45,809 nucleotides of DNA, from the NCBI GenBank assembly GCA_042088665.1, contig JBELMB010000020.1, positions 1-45,809 on the forward strand, in the 5' to 3' direction. This stretch comes from JBELMB01 sp042088665 (GTDB lineage: Bacteria; Pseudomonadota; Alphaproteobacteria; Rhodobacterales; Rhodobacteraceae). The notes beneath the pieces were generated by a model that saw only the letters and a program-made list of their open reading frames with translations, did not search any database and was not told the DNA's origin. Both the position numbers and the translations under genes were made by a program. Below, in pieces: positions 1-8,427 of the stretch; position 1 is the first letter of the stretch; each line of letters starts with the position of its first letter.

Positions 1-305
1 CCCAGCAGGTTGGCAATGTTCACCCTCAGAATGCAGCTGTCGCCGAACTCGCCCTGAAAGGCCCCGACGATCCACTTGCCCCAACGTTCCATGAAGGGCC
101 TGTCCAGCCCGAGCCGCTGGCGTTCTTCCTCCAGCTCGTTGGCGATCTGGATCGAAGACCCCTGCGTGTTCTTGAAGGCGAGGTAGCGTTCTGCGCAGTC
201 CCCGGGGACCAGCTCCATCAGGGAGAACACCACCAGCGACACGATCACCAACGTGGTCAGCGCCATGAAGGCGCGTGTCACCACGAAGCGCGCGAAATTC
301 AGCAT
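1..305 (-). CDS. ABC transporter permease, dipeptide (DppB) type, partial
   Basis: This is the N-terminal part of an inner-membrane permease of the binding-protein-dependent peptide/nickel ABC importer family; the rest lies beyond the left edge. The about 101 residues visible begin MLNFARFVVTR, followed by one hydrophobic helix (about residues 12-33) ending in LMELVPGD, a typical DppB N-terminus (helix, then PGD, then a periplasmic stretch). A later FGDS resembles the GDxGxS segment of the family. It lies downstream of, and on the same strand as, the family-5 binding protein at 1028-3067, so the two should be parts of one importer. Unusually, 722 bp of repeat-rich DNA separates them. Family call is good; the substrate is unknown, though the context suggests a phosphonate conjugate. 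Confidence 0.85.
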   Translation of the reverse strand, partial: MLNFARFVVTRAFMALTTLVIVSLVVFSLMELVPGDCAERYLAFKNTQGSSIQIANELEEERQRLGLDRPFMERWGKWIVGAFQGEFGDSCILRVNIANLL

Positions 306-320
306 CTCAGTCCCCCGTCG

Positions 321-500
321 TCCCGAAGGGACGCCCTGTATAGCATTCCCGAAGGGACGCCCTGTATAGCATTCCCGAAGGGACGCCCTGTATGGCATTC
401 CCGAAGGGACGCCCTGTATAGCAATCCCGAAGGGACGCCCTGTATGGCAACCCCGAAGGGACGCCCTGTATGGCAACCCCGAAGGGACGCCCTGTCTCAC
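321..500. repeat. 26-bp tandem repeat, 7 copies
   Basis: Seven head-to-tail copies of a 26-bp unit (consensus core tcccgaagggacgccctgta) start at 321, 347, 373, 399, 425, 451 and 477; the last is truncated. Copies differ only at the first base and near positions 22-26 (tag/tgg, cat/caa). Each unit holds the small inverted repeat AGGG-acg-CCCT. There are no spacers, so this is not a CRISPR. A 26-bp unit shifts frame every copy, so a conserved coding repeat is unlikely. Confidence 0.95.
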
Positions 501-760
501 GGATCGGCACGGATGTACCATTGTCCGGTACTGACGCCTTGCACCCTCGACTGGCCTTTTGATCTGGCCTCTTGATCTGGCCAAATCGCCCGGCTCACGC
601 ATCAGGCTCACTCGTCGGGCCGATGCAACTGGCCAGACTGTCGGGCCCAACCGTCAGGCGCACCGTCCCGTCCGGGCTTTGGCGCATGTTCCAGACCGAT
701 GGTTGCGACGAGTCTTTTGGACCCTTTGCTCTGGACCGTCCGTGCTCAGGGCCGTCCGTT

Positions 761-880
761 CTGGCCCGCTTGCTCTCTGGCCCGCTTGCTCTCTGGCCCG
801 CTTGCTCTCTGGCCCGCTTGCTCTCTGGTCCGCTTGCTCTCTGGCCCGCTTGCTCTCTGGCCCGCTTGCTCTCTGGCCCG
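761..880. repeat. 16-bp tandem repeat, 7.5 copies
   Basis: A near-perfect 16-bp unit, ctggcccgcttgctct, occurs seven times plus a half copy (761, 777, 793, 809, 825, 841, 857, 873). The only visible variant is a c-to-t in the copy at 825. It lies in the same intergenic gap as the 26-bp array but shares no sequence with it. Confidence 0.95.
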
Positions 881-1027
881 TCTTCAACCCGGTCGCCCAG
901 CCTGTCCCCGGCAAAGCATCCGTGTCGTTCTTTCGGCTAGCCACCCCATGCCATTGCGCGGGGCGGTTTCGGTGTCGCCGCGGGCAGGGTCCCGCCCGCG
1001 GCTGTGTCTGTCAGTTCAAACCGGCGA

Positions 1028-3067
1028 TTACTCGTCCAGCCACCACTGCGTGGCGCGGTAGGGGTAGGTCCGGTAGTACTCGTAGGAGTGGGTCTTGAAG
1101 TCCGCGAAGTTCGCAAGATCGTTGTTGCGATAGATCGGCGCGGGCGCGTTGACCGTCCCGATGAACAGCAGGTTTTCGGCGGTCGCCTCAACCATGCTTG
1201 TCACGAGATCCTTGAACTCCTGGCTGGACTGATCCGCCGACTGCAGCGCGTTGATGTCGTCGATCATATCCATCGCCCACTTCGGCGGCTCGACGCCGGA
1301 GCTGCCGTCGGAATCGATCCACTCGGCCCAGAGCATCGCGTTGCGGTTGCCAAAGTAGTTCTCGTAGGGCGGCACCCACAGTTCGTTGTTGCCAAGCACG
1401 ATGGCCAGCGGCTGCGACTTGCGCCACATGGAGACGTCAAGCTGGTTGGAGGACTGCGCGGAACGGTACTCGTCCGGCGTGACTTCCTTGACCACCGACT
1501 GGATGCCCACTTCGGCCCAGTTCTGCGACACCAGTTCCACCGTCTGACCGGCGATGCCCTGCGTCGAGAAGTTCAGCGCCACGACCAGCTTGTCGCCATT
1601 GGGCAACTCGCGGAAGCCGTCGCCATCGGTGTCGGCCATGCCAAGCTCGTCCAGCAGAGCATTGGCTGCATCCGCATCATACTCGGTCTTGTAGGTCAGC
1701 CAGGCAGGATCGACGAACTCGGGCAGCGGCGAAAAGCCGACGTACTGCTGCGGTGTGCCCTGCTCAAAGTAAGCCACGGCGTTCAGCTCTTCGCGGTTGA
1801 TCGCGATGGACATCGCCTCGCGGAACCGCAGATCGCCGAACACTTCGCGCTTGGCGGGGTCTTCGTGGGTGACGTTGAAGCCAAAGGACCCAAGCGTGAT
1901 CTCGGGACGCAGGTAGATCGAGTAATTCGACTTTTCCTGATTCTCCAGCAGGAGCGGCGCCGAGGCGAGCTGCAGCGACTGCGACTTGTAGTCGATCTCG
2001 CCGTTCACCAGCTTCAGGATGCGGACTTCGTTGTCGTTGATGTAGACCTCGTCCTGTGTCGAGATATAGGGCAGCTGCTGGCCCTTGGTGTCGACCTGGA
2101 AGAAGTAGGGGTTCGCCACGAGGTAGCGGCCTTCGGTCGTGTCGCGCACATAGATGTGGCTCTCGAGCGTCGGCAGCGTCGCCTTGGGCAGACCTTCGAC
2201 GATTTCCGGCTTGGACAGCATCGGCGTGGGCGTGTCCGTCCAGTCCGAGTTGCCCCAGTAGGCCTTGATCGCGTCATAGCCGTTCTCAAAGCCGAGGCCC
2301 TGCGCGTAGCTGTCTGCATCGGCGTTGATGCCCGGGTGGAACTGGCCCAGGAAGTGCATCGGCTGGAAGCCCTGGCCGAAGTGCGTCGCAAAGTGCGCCA
2401 GGAGGCCCGGCTTGGGCGCAGGCAGGTTGAAGACGACGGTCGTCTCGTCAGGGGTGTCCACCGTCATCGGCTCACCGGCCACGGTCACGTAATCCTTCGG
2501 GTTCTCGAAGATATTCGTGTCCATGTGCAGGTTGTCATACCAGAACTTGACGTCGGCACTGGTAAAGGGCGCACCGTCGGACCACTTGTGCCCGGCCCGC
2601 AGGTGGAAGGTCAGCTGAGTGAAATCATCGTTCCATTCCCAGGACTTCGCGACGTTCGGCACGATGGTCTGAAGGTCGTCGGAATAGCGCACGAGGTTCA
2701 CGTGGCGGACGGACAGGAAATCCGATGTGCCAGCTTCGGTGGCGTTGGACAGCACGTCCAGCTCGCCGCCGTAGGAACCGACGCTGTCGTAAGGCACCAG
2801 CACCAGCGGCTCGGAGGGCAGACGGTCCGCCAGCGGCGGCAGATCGCCGTTGCCCTGGATGCGGGCGTTCAGCGCTTCGGCTTCGGGGTTGCCCGAAAAC
2901 GTCATCGAGCAGCCAGCGGCGGCCTCGAATTCAGCCAGTTCGAATTGCTGCGGATAGGCACCGGCAGCAATGCCGCCCATGTCGGCCAGCGTGATCTCGG
3001 GGCAGTTGGCCAGCGCCATTCCGGGCAGCGCGACTGCGGCCACACCTGACAAAAGTATACGTTTCAT
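1028..3067 (-). CDS. ABC transporter solute-binding protein, family 5 (peptide/opine type)
   Basis: A periplasmic binding protein of the SBP_bac_5 family that captures substrate for the permease encoded downstream. It has 679 residues, a little long for the family. The N-terminus is a signal peptide (MKRILLSG, hydrophobic core, ALA then NCPE at about residue 20). The family fingerprint follows: a lobe I start with GSYGG, then AKSWEWNDDFTQLTFHLR, KWSDGAPFTSADV and, in the second half, FRFREAMS-type helices with INREELNA. It ends in WWLDE before TAA. A short spacer upstream contains ctctcct in plus-strand reading, an aggag ribosome site. It follows the phosphonate-monoester-hydrolase-like gene on the same strand, so its ligand may be a phosphonate ester or conjugate; that is inference. 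Confidence 0.92.
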   Translation of the reverse strand: MKRILLSGVAAVALPGMALANCPEITLADMGGIAAGAYPQQFELAEFEAAAGCSMTFSGNPEAEALNARIQGNGDLPPLADRLPSEPLVLVPYDSVGSYGGELDVLSNATEAGTSDFLSVRHVNLVRYSDDLQTIVPNVAKSWEWNDDFTQLTFHLRAGHKWSDGAPFTSADVKFWYDNLHMDTNIFENPKDYVTVAGEPMTVDTPDETTVVFNLPAPKPGLLAHFATHFGQGFQPMHFLGQFHPGINADADSYAQGLGFENGYDAIKAYWGNSDWTDTPTPMLSKPEIVEGLPKATLPTLESHIYVRDTTEGRYLVANPYFFQVDTKGQQLPYISTQDEVYINDNEVRILKLVNGEIDYKSQSLQLASAPLLLENQEKSNYSIYLRPEITLGSFGFNVTHEDPAKREVFGDLRFREAMSIAINREELNAVAYFEQGTPQQYVGFSPLPEFVDPAWLTYKTEYDADAANALLDELGMADTDGDGFRELPNGDKLVVALNFSTQGIAGQTVELVSQNWAEVGIQSVVKEVTPDEYRSAQSSNQLDVSMWRKSQPLAIVLGNNELWVPPYENYFGNRNAMLWAEWIDSDGSSGVEPPKWAMDMIDDINALQSADQSSQEFKDLVTSMVEATAENLLFIGTVNAPAPIYRNNDLANFADFKTHSYEYYRTYPYRATQWWLDE

Positions 3068-3313
3068 CTTCTCTCCTGTTGTTTTTGTCCCGCTGTGCGG
3101 TCAGCGGCGCATCATGCGACGCGCGCCCTGTGGGCAACGCGAGGATCAATGCGATTTGGTTTCGGGCCCCTGTCGGCCCGGGTTTCCAGACTGTTGTGCA
3201 GGAAACCCGCCTTTCCCCTTCTTTCCACCTACCGCTTGCGAGACATGGGACGGGTCATTGCGCTTCAAGATGACAGCAGCGTGACATCCCGGGACATGAC
3301 CCATCTCTCGCGC
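3068..3313. other. Intergenic leader of the binding-protein gene
   Basis: These 246 bp lie between the hydrolase stop and the binding-protein start, both on the minus strand. A binding-protein-specific promoter would fit here. I see a ribosome site next to 3067 but no confident promoter hexamers and no clear hairpin with a T-run. Confidence 0.5.
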
Positions 3314-4801
3314 TCAAGCGGTTCCTTTTTTCACGCCTCCGTCAACCACCATCGTCCGCGCAAAGGTGCTTTCGGGATTCGTCAGCCGATGGCAGAGCAT
3401 TTTTCGCGACAAATCAAGACAAATCGCTTCTCCGTTGGGCAAAGCAGAAAGATCGCGCGCTTCGCCAGCGTCGGTCGCGTCAAAGGCGAGTTGCGGCAGA
3501 TCCGCGCCAAACTGGACCAGACGGTGGGTGCGGGTGCGCAGGACGGCAAGGTTCGCCTCGCGCGCCGAAAGGCCAAGACGGTGTTGTATCGACGAAGGGC
3601 TTACCGGGTTTCCAAAGTCATGCTCGGAGAAGGTCACAGCCTTGCCCCCCTGCCCCGTCTCGATCAATCCGCACAGGCTGATGCCGTTCATGGAGTCGGG
3701 GATCTGCGTCCCGGCATACTCCAGCAGCGTCGGCGCCACATCGATGGATTCCGTCATCTCCTCGACGCGCCGGGGGGCTTTGCCCGGCACGCGGATCATC
3801 AGCGGCACATGGAAGGCCGCATCGTGAAAGGTGCCCTTGCCCCAAAGCCCGAAGTCGCCCAGCATCTCGCCATGATCCGCAGTGACGACGAGGATCGTGT
3901 CGTCCCACCGCCCGCTGGATTTCAGCCAGTCGACCACGCGGCCAATGTGGTGATCGACCTCCGCCGCCAGCCCGAGGTAGGTCGCGCGCAACTGGTTGAC
4001 CACGTCTGGCGTGTCCGCGAGACCTGCGAACCCTTCGACCGTGCCGGACGCCGGGCGCGCCGCCTGCAGCGCTTCTACAAATGGGTGCTGACTGTTGTCA
4101 CGCGACTGGCGCGGCGCGGGGATCGCGTCGGGATCATACATTGTGTTGTAGGGCGATGGCGCGACAAAGGGCGGGTGCGGGCGGATATAGGTCAGCGTTG
4201 CAAACCACCCCGGTGCAGCGCCCTGCATGTGATCCAGAAACCGGTCCGTCAGAAAGGCGGTGTCGCTGTCTTCGGCCCGGTAACGCGCAGGCGCATCGAG
4301 ACGCGCCTCTTCGGGTGCATAAAGCGCCATGCCCTCGGGCACATCGTACCCCTTGCCGCGCAGATGGGCGCGCCATTCCGCGTCGTCCGTCTCCATCCGC
4401 TGCCGGACGATTTCGCGAAAGCCCGGCAAAAGCTCTTCGTAGCTGTTGAGGCGCGGGTCGTCGGCGGCCAGTGCCCGCGGATCCTGCGCCACATCCGTAT
4501 ATCCGAACAAAAGCGGATCATAGCCTGCCTCCCGCAAGGCACCTGCAAGGTTGGGCGTGTCGTGGCGCAGGGGCGTGCCATTGCGCACCGCGCGGTGGTT
4601 CATCGCGTATTGCCCGGTAAAGAGCGACACCCGCGACGGACCGCAGGGCGACACCACGGAATAATGCCTGCGAAACGTACAGCACTCCCGGGCGAGGGAC
4701 GAGAGATGTCGCAGCCCGGCCGTCGCTGCCAGATCGCCGTCCAGCAGATCGGCGCGGAACTGGTCGATGACGATCAAGAGGATGTTGGGACGGTCGGACA
4801 T
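3314..4801 (-). CDS. Formylglycine-dependent hydrolase, phosphonate monoester hydrolase-like
   Basis: A 495-residue member of the alkaline phosphatase/sulfatase superfamily, close to the usual PMH length. The active-site motif CxPSR is complete at C53-G-P-S-R57 and would be converted to formylglycine by a maturation enzyme not encoded here. Metal ligands are visible as IDQFR (D13, Q14) and ADHGE (D309, H310). Around them lie stretches typical of rhizobial and Burkholderia PMHs: MNHRAV, GYDPLLFGYT, YIRPHPPFVA, WDDTILVV and a LWGKGTF segment with the conserved lysine. Such enzymes hydrolyse phosphonate monoesters and phosphodiesters, with side activity on sulfate esters. The neighbouring phnWAY genes favour a role in freeing phosphonates from esters. 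There is no signal peptide, so it acts in the cytoplasm after uptake. A plain arylsulfatase is the alternative. Confidence 0.88.
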   Translation of the reverse strand: MSDRPNILLIVIDQFRADLLDGDLAATAGLRHLSSLARECCTFRRHYSVVSPCGPSRVSLFTGQYAMNHRAVRNGTPLRHDTPNLAGALREAGYDPLLFGYTDVAQDPRALAADDPRLNSYEELLPGFREIVRQRMETDDAEWRAHLRGKGYDVPEGMALYAPEEARLDAPARYRAEDSDTAFLTDRFLDHMQGAAPGWFATLTYIRPHPPFVAPSPYNTMYDPDAIPAPRQSRDNSQHPFVEALQAARPASGTVEGFAGLADTPDVVNQLRATYLGLAAEVDHHIGRVVDWLKSSGRWDDTILVVTADHGEMLGDFGLWGKGTFHDAAFHVPLMIRVPGKAPRRVEEMTESIDVAPTLLEYAGTQIPDSMNGISLCGLIETGQGGKAVTFSEHDFGNPVSPSSIQHRLGLSAREANLAVLRTRTHRLVQFGADLPQLAFDATDAGEARDLSALPNGEAICLDLSRKMLCHRLTNPESTFARTMVVDGGVKKGTA

Positions 4802-4855
4802 GGCCTGCGCAATCTGGGGAAGTCGGCCAGAGCCTCTTGCAAACGCGCGGTTTTT

Positions 4856-5710
4856 TCAAGCCATGGTTTTGAGAAACGCGCGGATGACGGCCACGTCGCG
4901 CCGCGCGGTCAGAGTGATCAGCGTTTCCGACATGTCCAGATCGACCCCGGTCAGGGGGATCTTGCGCAGGCGCGCGTCATGGCCGAACTCCGCCTCTGAC
5001 AGAAACCCTATACCGGCGCCCGTCGCCACCACTTCGCGCATGGCCTCGCGGCCCTCGACCTGTATGGCCGGGGCAAGGGACACGCCCGCCGTCCGCGCCG
5101 CGGCCTCCAGCCGCGCCCGCGTGCGCGACCCCGGTTCGCGAAAGATCAACGGCCAGCGCGGCAGGTCCCGAAAGGCGATCCGGGCGACATCCCCCGGGAT
5201 CATCCCCCGGGCCGCGATGGCCACGATCGGCGTCGATCCCAGTTCGATCCGGTCAAGATCCGCGCCTGCGCCAAGATTGCCGACCACGCCGATCTCGGCG
5301 TCATACCTGCGCAGCCGCGCCAGCACTTCGCGGGTGTTGCCGGTCCACAGCGACACGGTCACACCGGGATAGGCCACCCGGAACCGGCCAACGGCAGGCG
5401 TGATATGCACCGCGGAATCCGCAACGATCCGCAACTGCCCGGTTGGCGCGGCGCGGCTGCGGTCAAGGTGATCGGCGATTTCCTCTTCCACCTCGAAGAA
5501 CCGGCGCGTGAGGCGAAACAACCCCTCCCCCGCCTCGGTCAGATGCACCTGGCGCGTGTCGCGGTGAAAGAGCAGCGTGTCATGCGCCTCCTCGAGCCTG
5601 CGCACCTGATCGCTGATCGAGGGTTGCGACTGATTGAGCGCCGCCGCCGCACGGGAAAACCCACCCGCAAGGGCCACGTGGTGAAAGGCTCTGAGTTGGG
5701 TGTAGCGCAT
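4856..5710 (-). CDS. LysR-family transcriptional regulator of the phosphonate operon
   Basis: A 284-residue LysR-type regulator. Residues 1-60 form the winged helix-turn-helix (MRYTQLRAFHHVA, AAALNQSQPSISDQVRRLEE), followed by a linker helix and a two-lobe effector domain (GQLRIVADSA, AEIGVVGNL, EGREAMREVVATGAGIGFL). It is divergent from phnW with about 96 bp between start codons, where a T-N11-A dyad lies. LysR regulators of this kind commonly control 2-aminoethylphosphonate genes, so its effector is probably that compound or an intermediate. It may be cotranscribed with the hydrolase 54 bp downstream and so could also govern the importer. Confidence 0.93.
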   Translation of the reverse strand: MRYTQLRAFHHVALAGGFSRAAAALNQSQPSISDQVRRLEEAHDTLLFHRDTRQVHLTEAGEGLFRLTRRFFEVEEEIADHLDRSRAAPTGQLRIVADSAVHITPAVGRFRVAYPGVTVSLWTGNTREVLARLRRYDAEIGVVGNLGAGADLDRIELGSTPIVAIAARGMIPGDVARIAFRDLPRWPLIFREPGSRTRARLEAAARTAGVSLAPAIQVEGREAMREVVATGAGIGFLSEAEFGHDARLRKIPLTGVDLDMSETLITLTARRDVAVIRAFLKTMA

Positions 5711-5712
5711 AT

Positions 5713-5737
5713 ATAGCCTTTACCTATGAATGGATAG
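5713..5737. promoter_or_regulatory. Candidate LysR operator between lysR and phnW
   Basis: ATAG-N7-CTAT at 5713-5727 is a dyad fitting the LysR T-N11-A rule (T5714, A5726). The right half is reused in CTAT-N6-ATAG (5724-5737), giving three alternating half-sites. It lies next to the LysR start and upstream of phnW, where an autoregulatory and activating site would be expected. Confidence 0.5.
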
Positions 5738-5806
5738 AAAACCAAGATTTTACATATGGCGCTCACTGCGCGATCCCTGCCCGCGGACCAACCGAGGATC
5801 CCGCTC

Positions 5807-6985
5807 ATGTCGCACGACTTTCCCGACCCCGCCCTTGGCGAACCCTTCCTGCTGACCCCCGGCCCGCTGACCACCTCAGCCGAGGTCAAACAGGCCATGC
5901 TGAAGGACTGGGGCAGTTGGGATGACGATTTTCGCGCCATGACCCGTGCCCTGCGCACCCGGCTGCTGGCGCTGATCGGCGATGGCGCTGCCGACTATGA
6001 CTGCGTGCCGCTTCAGGGCTCTGGTTCCTATTGCGTTGAGGCGATGCTGGGCTCGTTTGTCCCGCGAGATGGCAAGGTGCTGGTGCTGGCAAACGGCGCC
6101 TATGGTCTGCGCGCCGCCAAGACGCTGTCCTATATCGGGCGCGCCTGCACGCTTCTGGACAAGGGCGATTACCTGCCCCCACGCGGCGACGAAGTGGCCG
6201 CACACCTTGCTGAAGATCCCGCCATCACCCATGTGCTGGCCATCCATTGCGAAACCTCTTCGGGCATCCTGAACCCGGTCGAAGAGATCGCCGCAGCGAC
6301 CAAGGCGGCGGGACGCAAGCTGCTGATCGATTCCATGTCCGCCTTTGGCGCGCTGCCGCTGGACGCGGCAGAGCTGAACTGCACGGCCTTTGTATCTTCG
6401 GCGAACAAATGCATCGAAGGTGTGCCGGGCTTTGGCTTTGTCATCGCCCGCAAGCAAGAGATCACCGCCGCGCAGGGCAACAGCCATTCGCTGTCACTGG
6501 ACGTCCATGCGCAGTGGCAGACCATGGAAACCTCCGGCCAATGGCGGTTCACCCCGCCGACCCACGCGGTCGCGGGGTTTCTTCAGGCGCTCGATATGCA
6601 CGAGGCCGAAGGCGGCGCCGCTGCCCGGCTGGCCCGCTACACAAGAAACCGCGACGTGATCGTCGAGGGCATGCGCGCTTTGGGGTTCGAGACGCTGCTC
6701 GACGACCGCTGGCTTTCGCCGATCATCGTGACCTTCTTTTGCCCGGCTGACCCCGGCTTTTCCTTTGCCGGCTTTTACGCGGCGATGAAGGCACGCGGGT
6801 TCATCATCTATCCCGGCAAACTCACCGTCGCGGACAGCTTTCGCATCGGCTGCATCGGGCGGATGGACGACAAGATCATGGCCCGCGTTGTCCGTGCAGC
6901 GGGCGAGGCGCTGACCGAAATCGGGGTAGGCTCTGCCGCGCCGCCGCTGTCAGCGCTCGATGAACGCAAGAAACTCGTGGCCTGA
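5807..6985 (+). CDS. phnW: 2-aminoethylphosphonate--pyruvate transaminase
   Basis: A PLP-dependent class V aminotransferase that moves the amino group of 2-aminoethylphosphonate to pyruvate, giving phosphonoacetaldehyde and alanine. The 392 residues begin MSHDFPDP; this ATG is preceded by gagg, whereas the in-frame ATG at 5756 would add a tail unlike the family. Hallmarks are LLTPGPLTTS near the N-terminus, DWGSWDDDF, the phosphate-loop GSGSY (residues 71-75), D175 in LLIDSMSAFG, and the PLP lysine K201 in SSANKCIEGVPG. It is the first gene of the plus-strand operon and feeds PhnY. No phosphonatase PhnX is seen nearby, so the aldehyde goes through oxidation rather than direct hydrolysis. Confidence 0.96.
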   Translation: MSHDFPDPALGEPFLLTPGPLTTSAEVKQAMLKDWGSWDDDFRAMTRALRTRLLALIGDGAADYDCVPLQGSGSYCVEAMLGSFVPRDGKVLVLANGAYGLRAAKTLSYIGRACTLLDKGDYLPPRGDEVAAHLAEDPAITHVLAIHCETSSGILNPVEEIAAATKAAGRKLLIDSMSAFGALPLDAAELNCTAFVSSANKCIEGVPGFGFVIARKQEITAAQGNSHSLSLDVHAQWQTMETSGQWRFTPPTHAVAGFLQALDMHEAEGGAAARLARYTRNRDVIVEGMRALGFETLLDDRWLSPIIVTFFCPADPGFSFAGFYAAMKARGFIIYPGKLTVADSFRIGCIGRMDDKIMARVVRAAGEALTEIGVGSAAPPLSALDERKKLVA

Positions 6986-7176
6986 CGGGATGGACACCGC
7001 CCCCCGATGCATGAGACTTGCCCGAACCGCGCGGCGCACGCCCAGCGCCCCGCTTATTGCCCGGTATTGGCATTGACCGGCTCCCCTGACAGCCCATCGC
7101 ACCGGCCCCAAGGCCCGTGCGGCGCCCCATGCCCCGACACCACGAAAGACCACAGCCATTGCTGGAAGGACACCAC

Positions 7177-8427
7177 ATGCAAGACGTGACCGCCAACGAC
7201 CGAACCTATGCCGCGCCGAGGACCTGCGCGATTGCCATCTGCCTCGACGGCTGCGAGCCGGAGTACCTCGACGTGGCGATTGCCGAAGGCCTGATGCCCC
7301 ACCTCAAGCGCATTCGCGCGGCGGGCACCGACCGGCTGGCCCACTCGGTGATCCCCTCGTTCACCAATCCCAACAACCTGTCGATTGCGACGGGCCGCCC
7401 CCCCTCGGTGCACGGGATCTGCGGCAACTTCCTTTATGACCCGGACACCGGCGATGAAGTGATGATGAACGACGTGCGCTTTCTGCGCGCGCCGACGATC
7501 TTTTCAAAGTTCTACGAGGCCGGCGCGCGGATCGCCATGGTCACCGCCAAGGACAAGCTGCGCGCATTGCTGGGCTCCGGCTTGCGGTTCGACGAGGACC
7601 GCGCGATTGCCTTTTCGTCGGAACGCTCCGGCGACACCACCCTCGCCGAGCATGGCATCGACCGGGCCAGCGACTGGCTGGGCATGCCGGTGCCAGAGGT
7701 CTATTCCGCCGATCTGTCGGAATTCGTCTTTGCCGCCGGGGTCAAGCTGCTGCGCGACTGGAAGCCGGACATCATGTACCTGTCGACAACCGACTACATC
7801 CAGCACAAGTTCGCGCCGGACGAACAGGGCGCAAAGGATTTCTACGCCATGTTCGACCGCTATCTCGGGGAACTGGATGCCATGGGGGCGGCCATCGTGA
7901 TCACCGCCGACCACGGCATGAAGCCCAAGCATGACGCCAACGGCGACCCGGCGGTGATCTATGTGCAGGATCTGCTGGACGATTGGCTGGGCGAGGCCGC
8001 CGCGCGGGTCATCCTGCCGATCACCGACCCCTATGTGGTGCACCACGGCGCGCTTGGCGCTTTTGCCACGGCCTATCTGCCCGAGGGCGCCGACCGCGAC
8101 GACATCGTGACCCGTCTGAAGGCCCTGCCCGAGATGATGGAAGTCACGACCCGCGAGGAAGCCGTGCGCAAATACGACCTGCCCGCCGACCGGATCGGGG
8201 ATGTTGTCATGGTCTCGACCGAGAACATGACCATCGGCACCAGCGCCCATCGCCACGACCTTGCCGCCCTCAAGGAGCCGCTGCGCAGCCATGGCGGACT
8301 GACCGAACAAGAGGTCCCCTTTATCGTCAACCGCCCGCTGGACATGCCCGGCGCACCGTCCCTGCGCAATTTCGACGCGTTTTTCTACGCCTGCACCGCA
8401 GCCGCCCTTGAGGAGATGCCCGCATGA
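7177..8427 (+). CDS. phnA: Phosphonoacetate hydrolase
   Basis: A zinc-dependent alkaline-phosphatase-superfamily enzyme that splits phosphonoacetate into acetate and phosphate. The 416 residues start at the ATG with ggaagga about seven bases upstream; the in-frame ATG at 7117 lacks such a site. The full metal set is visible: D24 (LDGCEP), T63 (SFTNPNN), D206 and H210 (TTDYIQH), D245 and H246 (TADHG) and H372 (RSHGG). The spacing is the same as in the characterised Sinorhizobium meliloti PhnA, offset by five. It lies 191 bp after phnW and overlaps phnY by 4 bp (ATGA). Despite the shared symbol, it is unrelated to the E. coli zinc-ribbon protein also called PhnA. Confidence 0.95.
   Translation: MQDVTANDRTYAAPRTCAIAICLDGCEPEYLDVAIAEGLMPHLKRIRAAGTDRLAHSVIPSFTNPNNLSIATGRPPSVHGICGNFLYDPDTGDEVMMNDVRFLRAPTIFSKFYEAGARIAMVTAKDKLRALLGSGLRFDEDRAIAFSSERSGDTTLAEHGIDRASDWLGMPVPEVYSADLSEFVFAAGVKLLRDWKPDIMYLSTTDYIQHKFAPDEQGAKDFYAMFDRYLGELDAMGAAIVITADHGMKPKHDANGDPAVIYVQDLLDDWLGEAAARVILPITDPYVVHHGALGAFATAYLPEGADRDDIVTRLKALPEMMEVTTREEAVRKYDLPADRIGDVVMVSTENMTIGTSAHRHDLAALKEPLRSHGGLTEQEVPFIVNRPLDMPGAPSLRNFDAFFYACTAAALEEMPA

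Larger units (their letters stand above)
306..1027. other. Long repeat-rich spacer inside an ABC transporter operon
   Basis: No convincing gene lies in these 722 bp. They hold two unrelated tandem arrays (321-500 and 761-880) and, around 550-720, a low-complexity stretch dotted with ctggcc, gtcgggcc and tcaggc motifs. Open frames here exist only because the repeats lack stop codons, and they have no recognisable domain. Both flanking genes are on the minus strand and belong to one transporter. Confidence 0.75.

Noticed and set aside
321..500. Possible CRISPR array
   Set aside because: Units are directly abutting with no variable spacers and no cas genes are present.
307..510. Open frame of 67 codons on the minus strand through the 26-bp repeats
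   Set aside because: It exists because the repeat unit lacks stops; it has no ribosome site or recognisable domain, and the unit length is not a multiple of three.
3095..4999. 634-codon plus-strand frame opposite the formylglycine hydrolase
   Set aside because: Shadow of the conserved minus-strand hydrolase whose catalytic motifs are intact; no domain in the plus frame.
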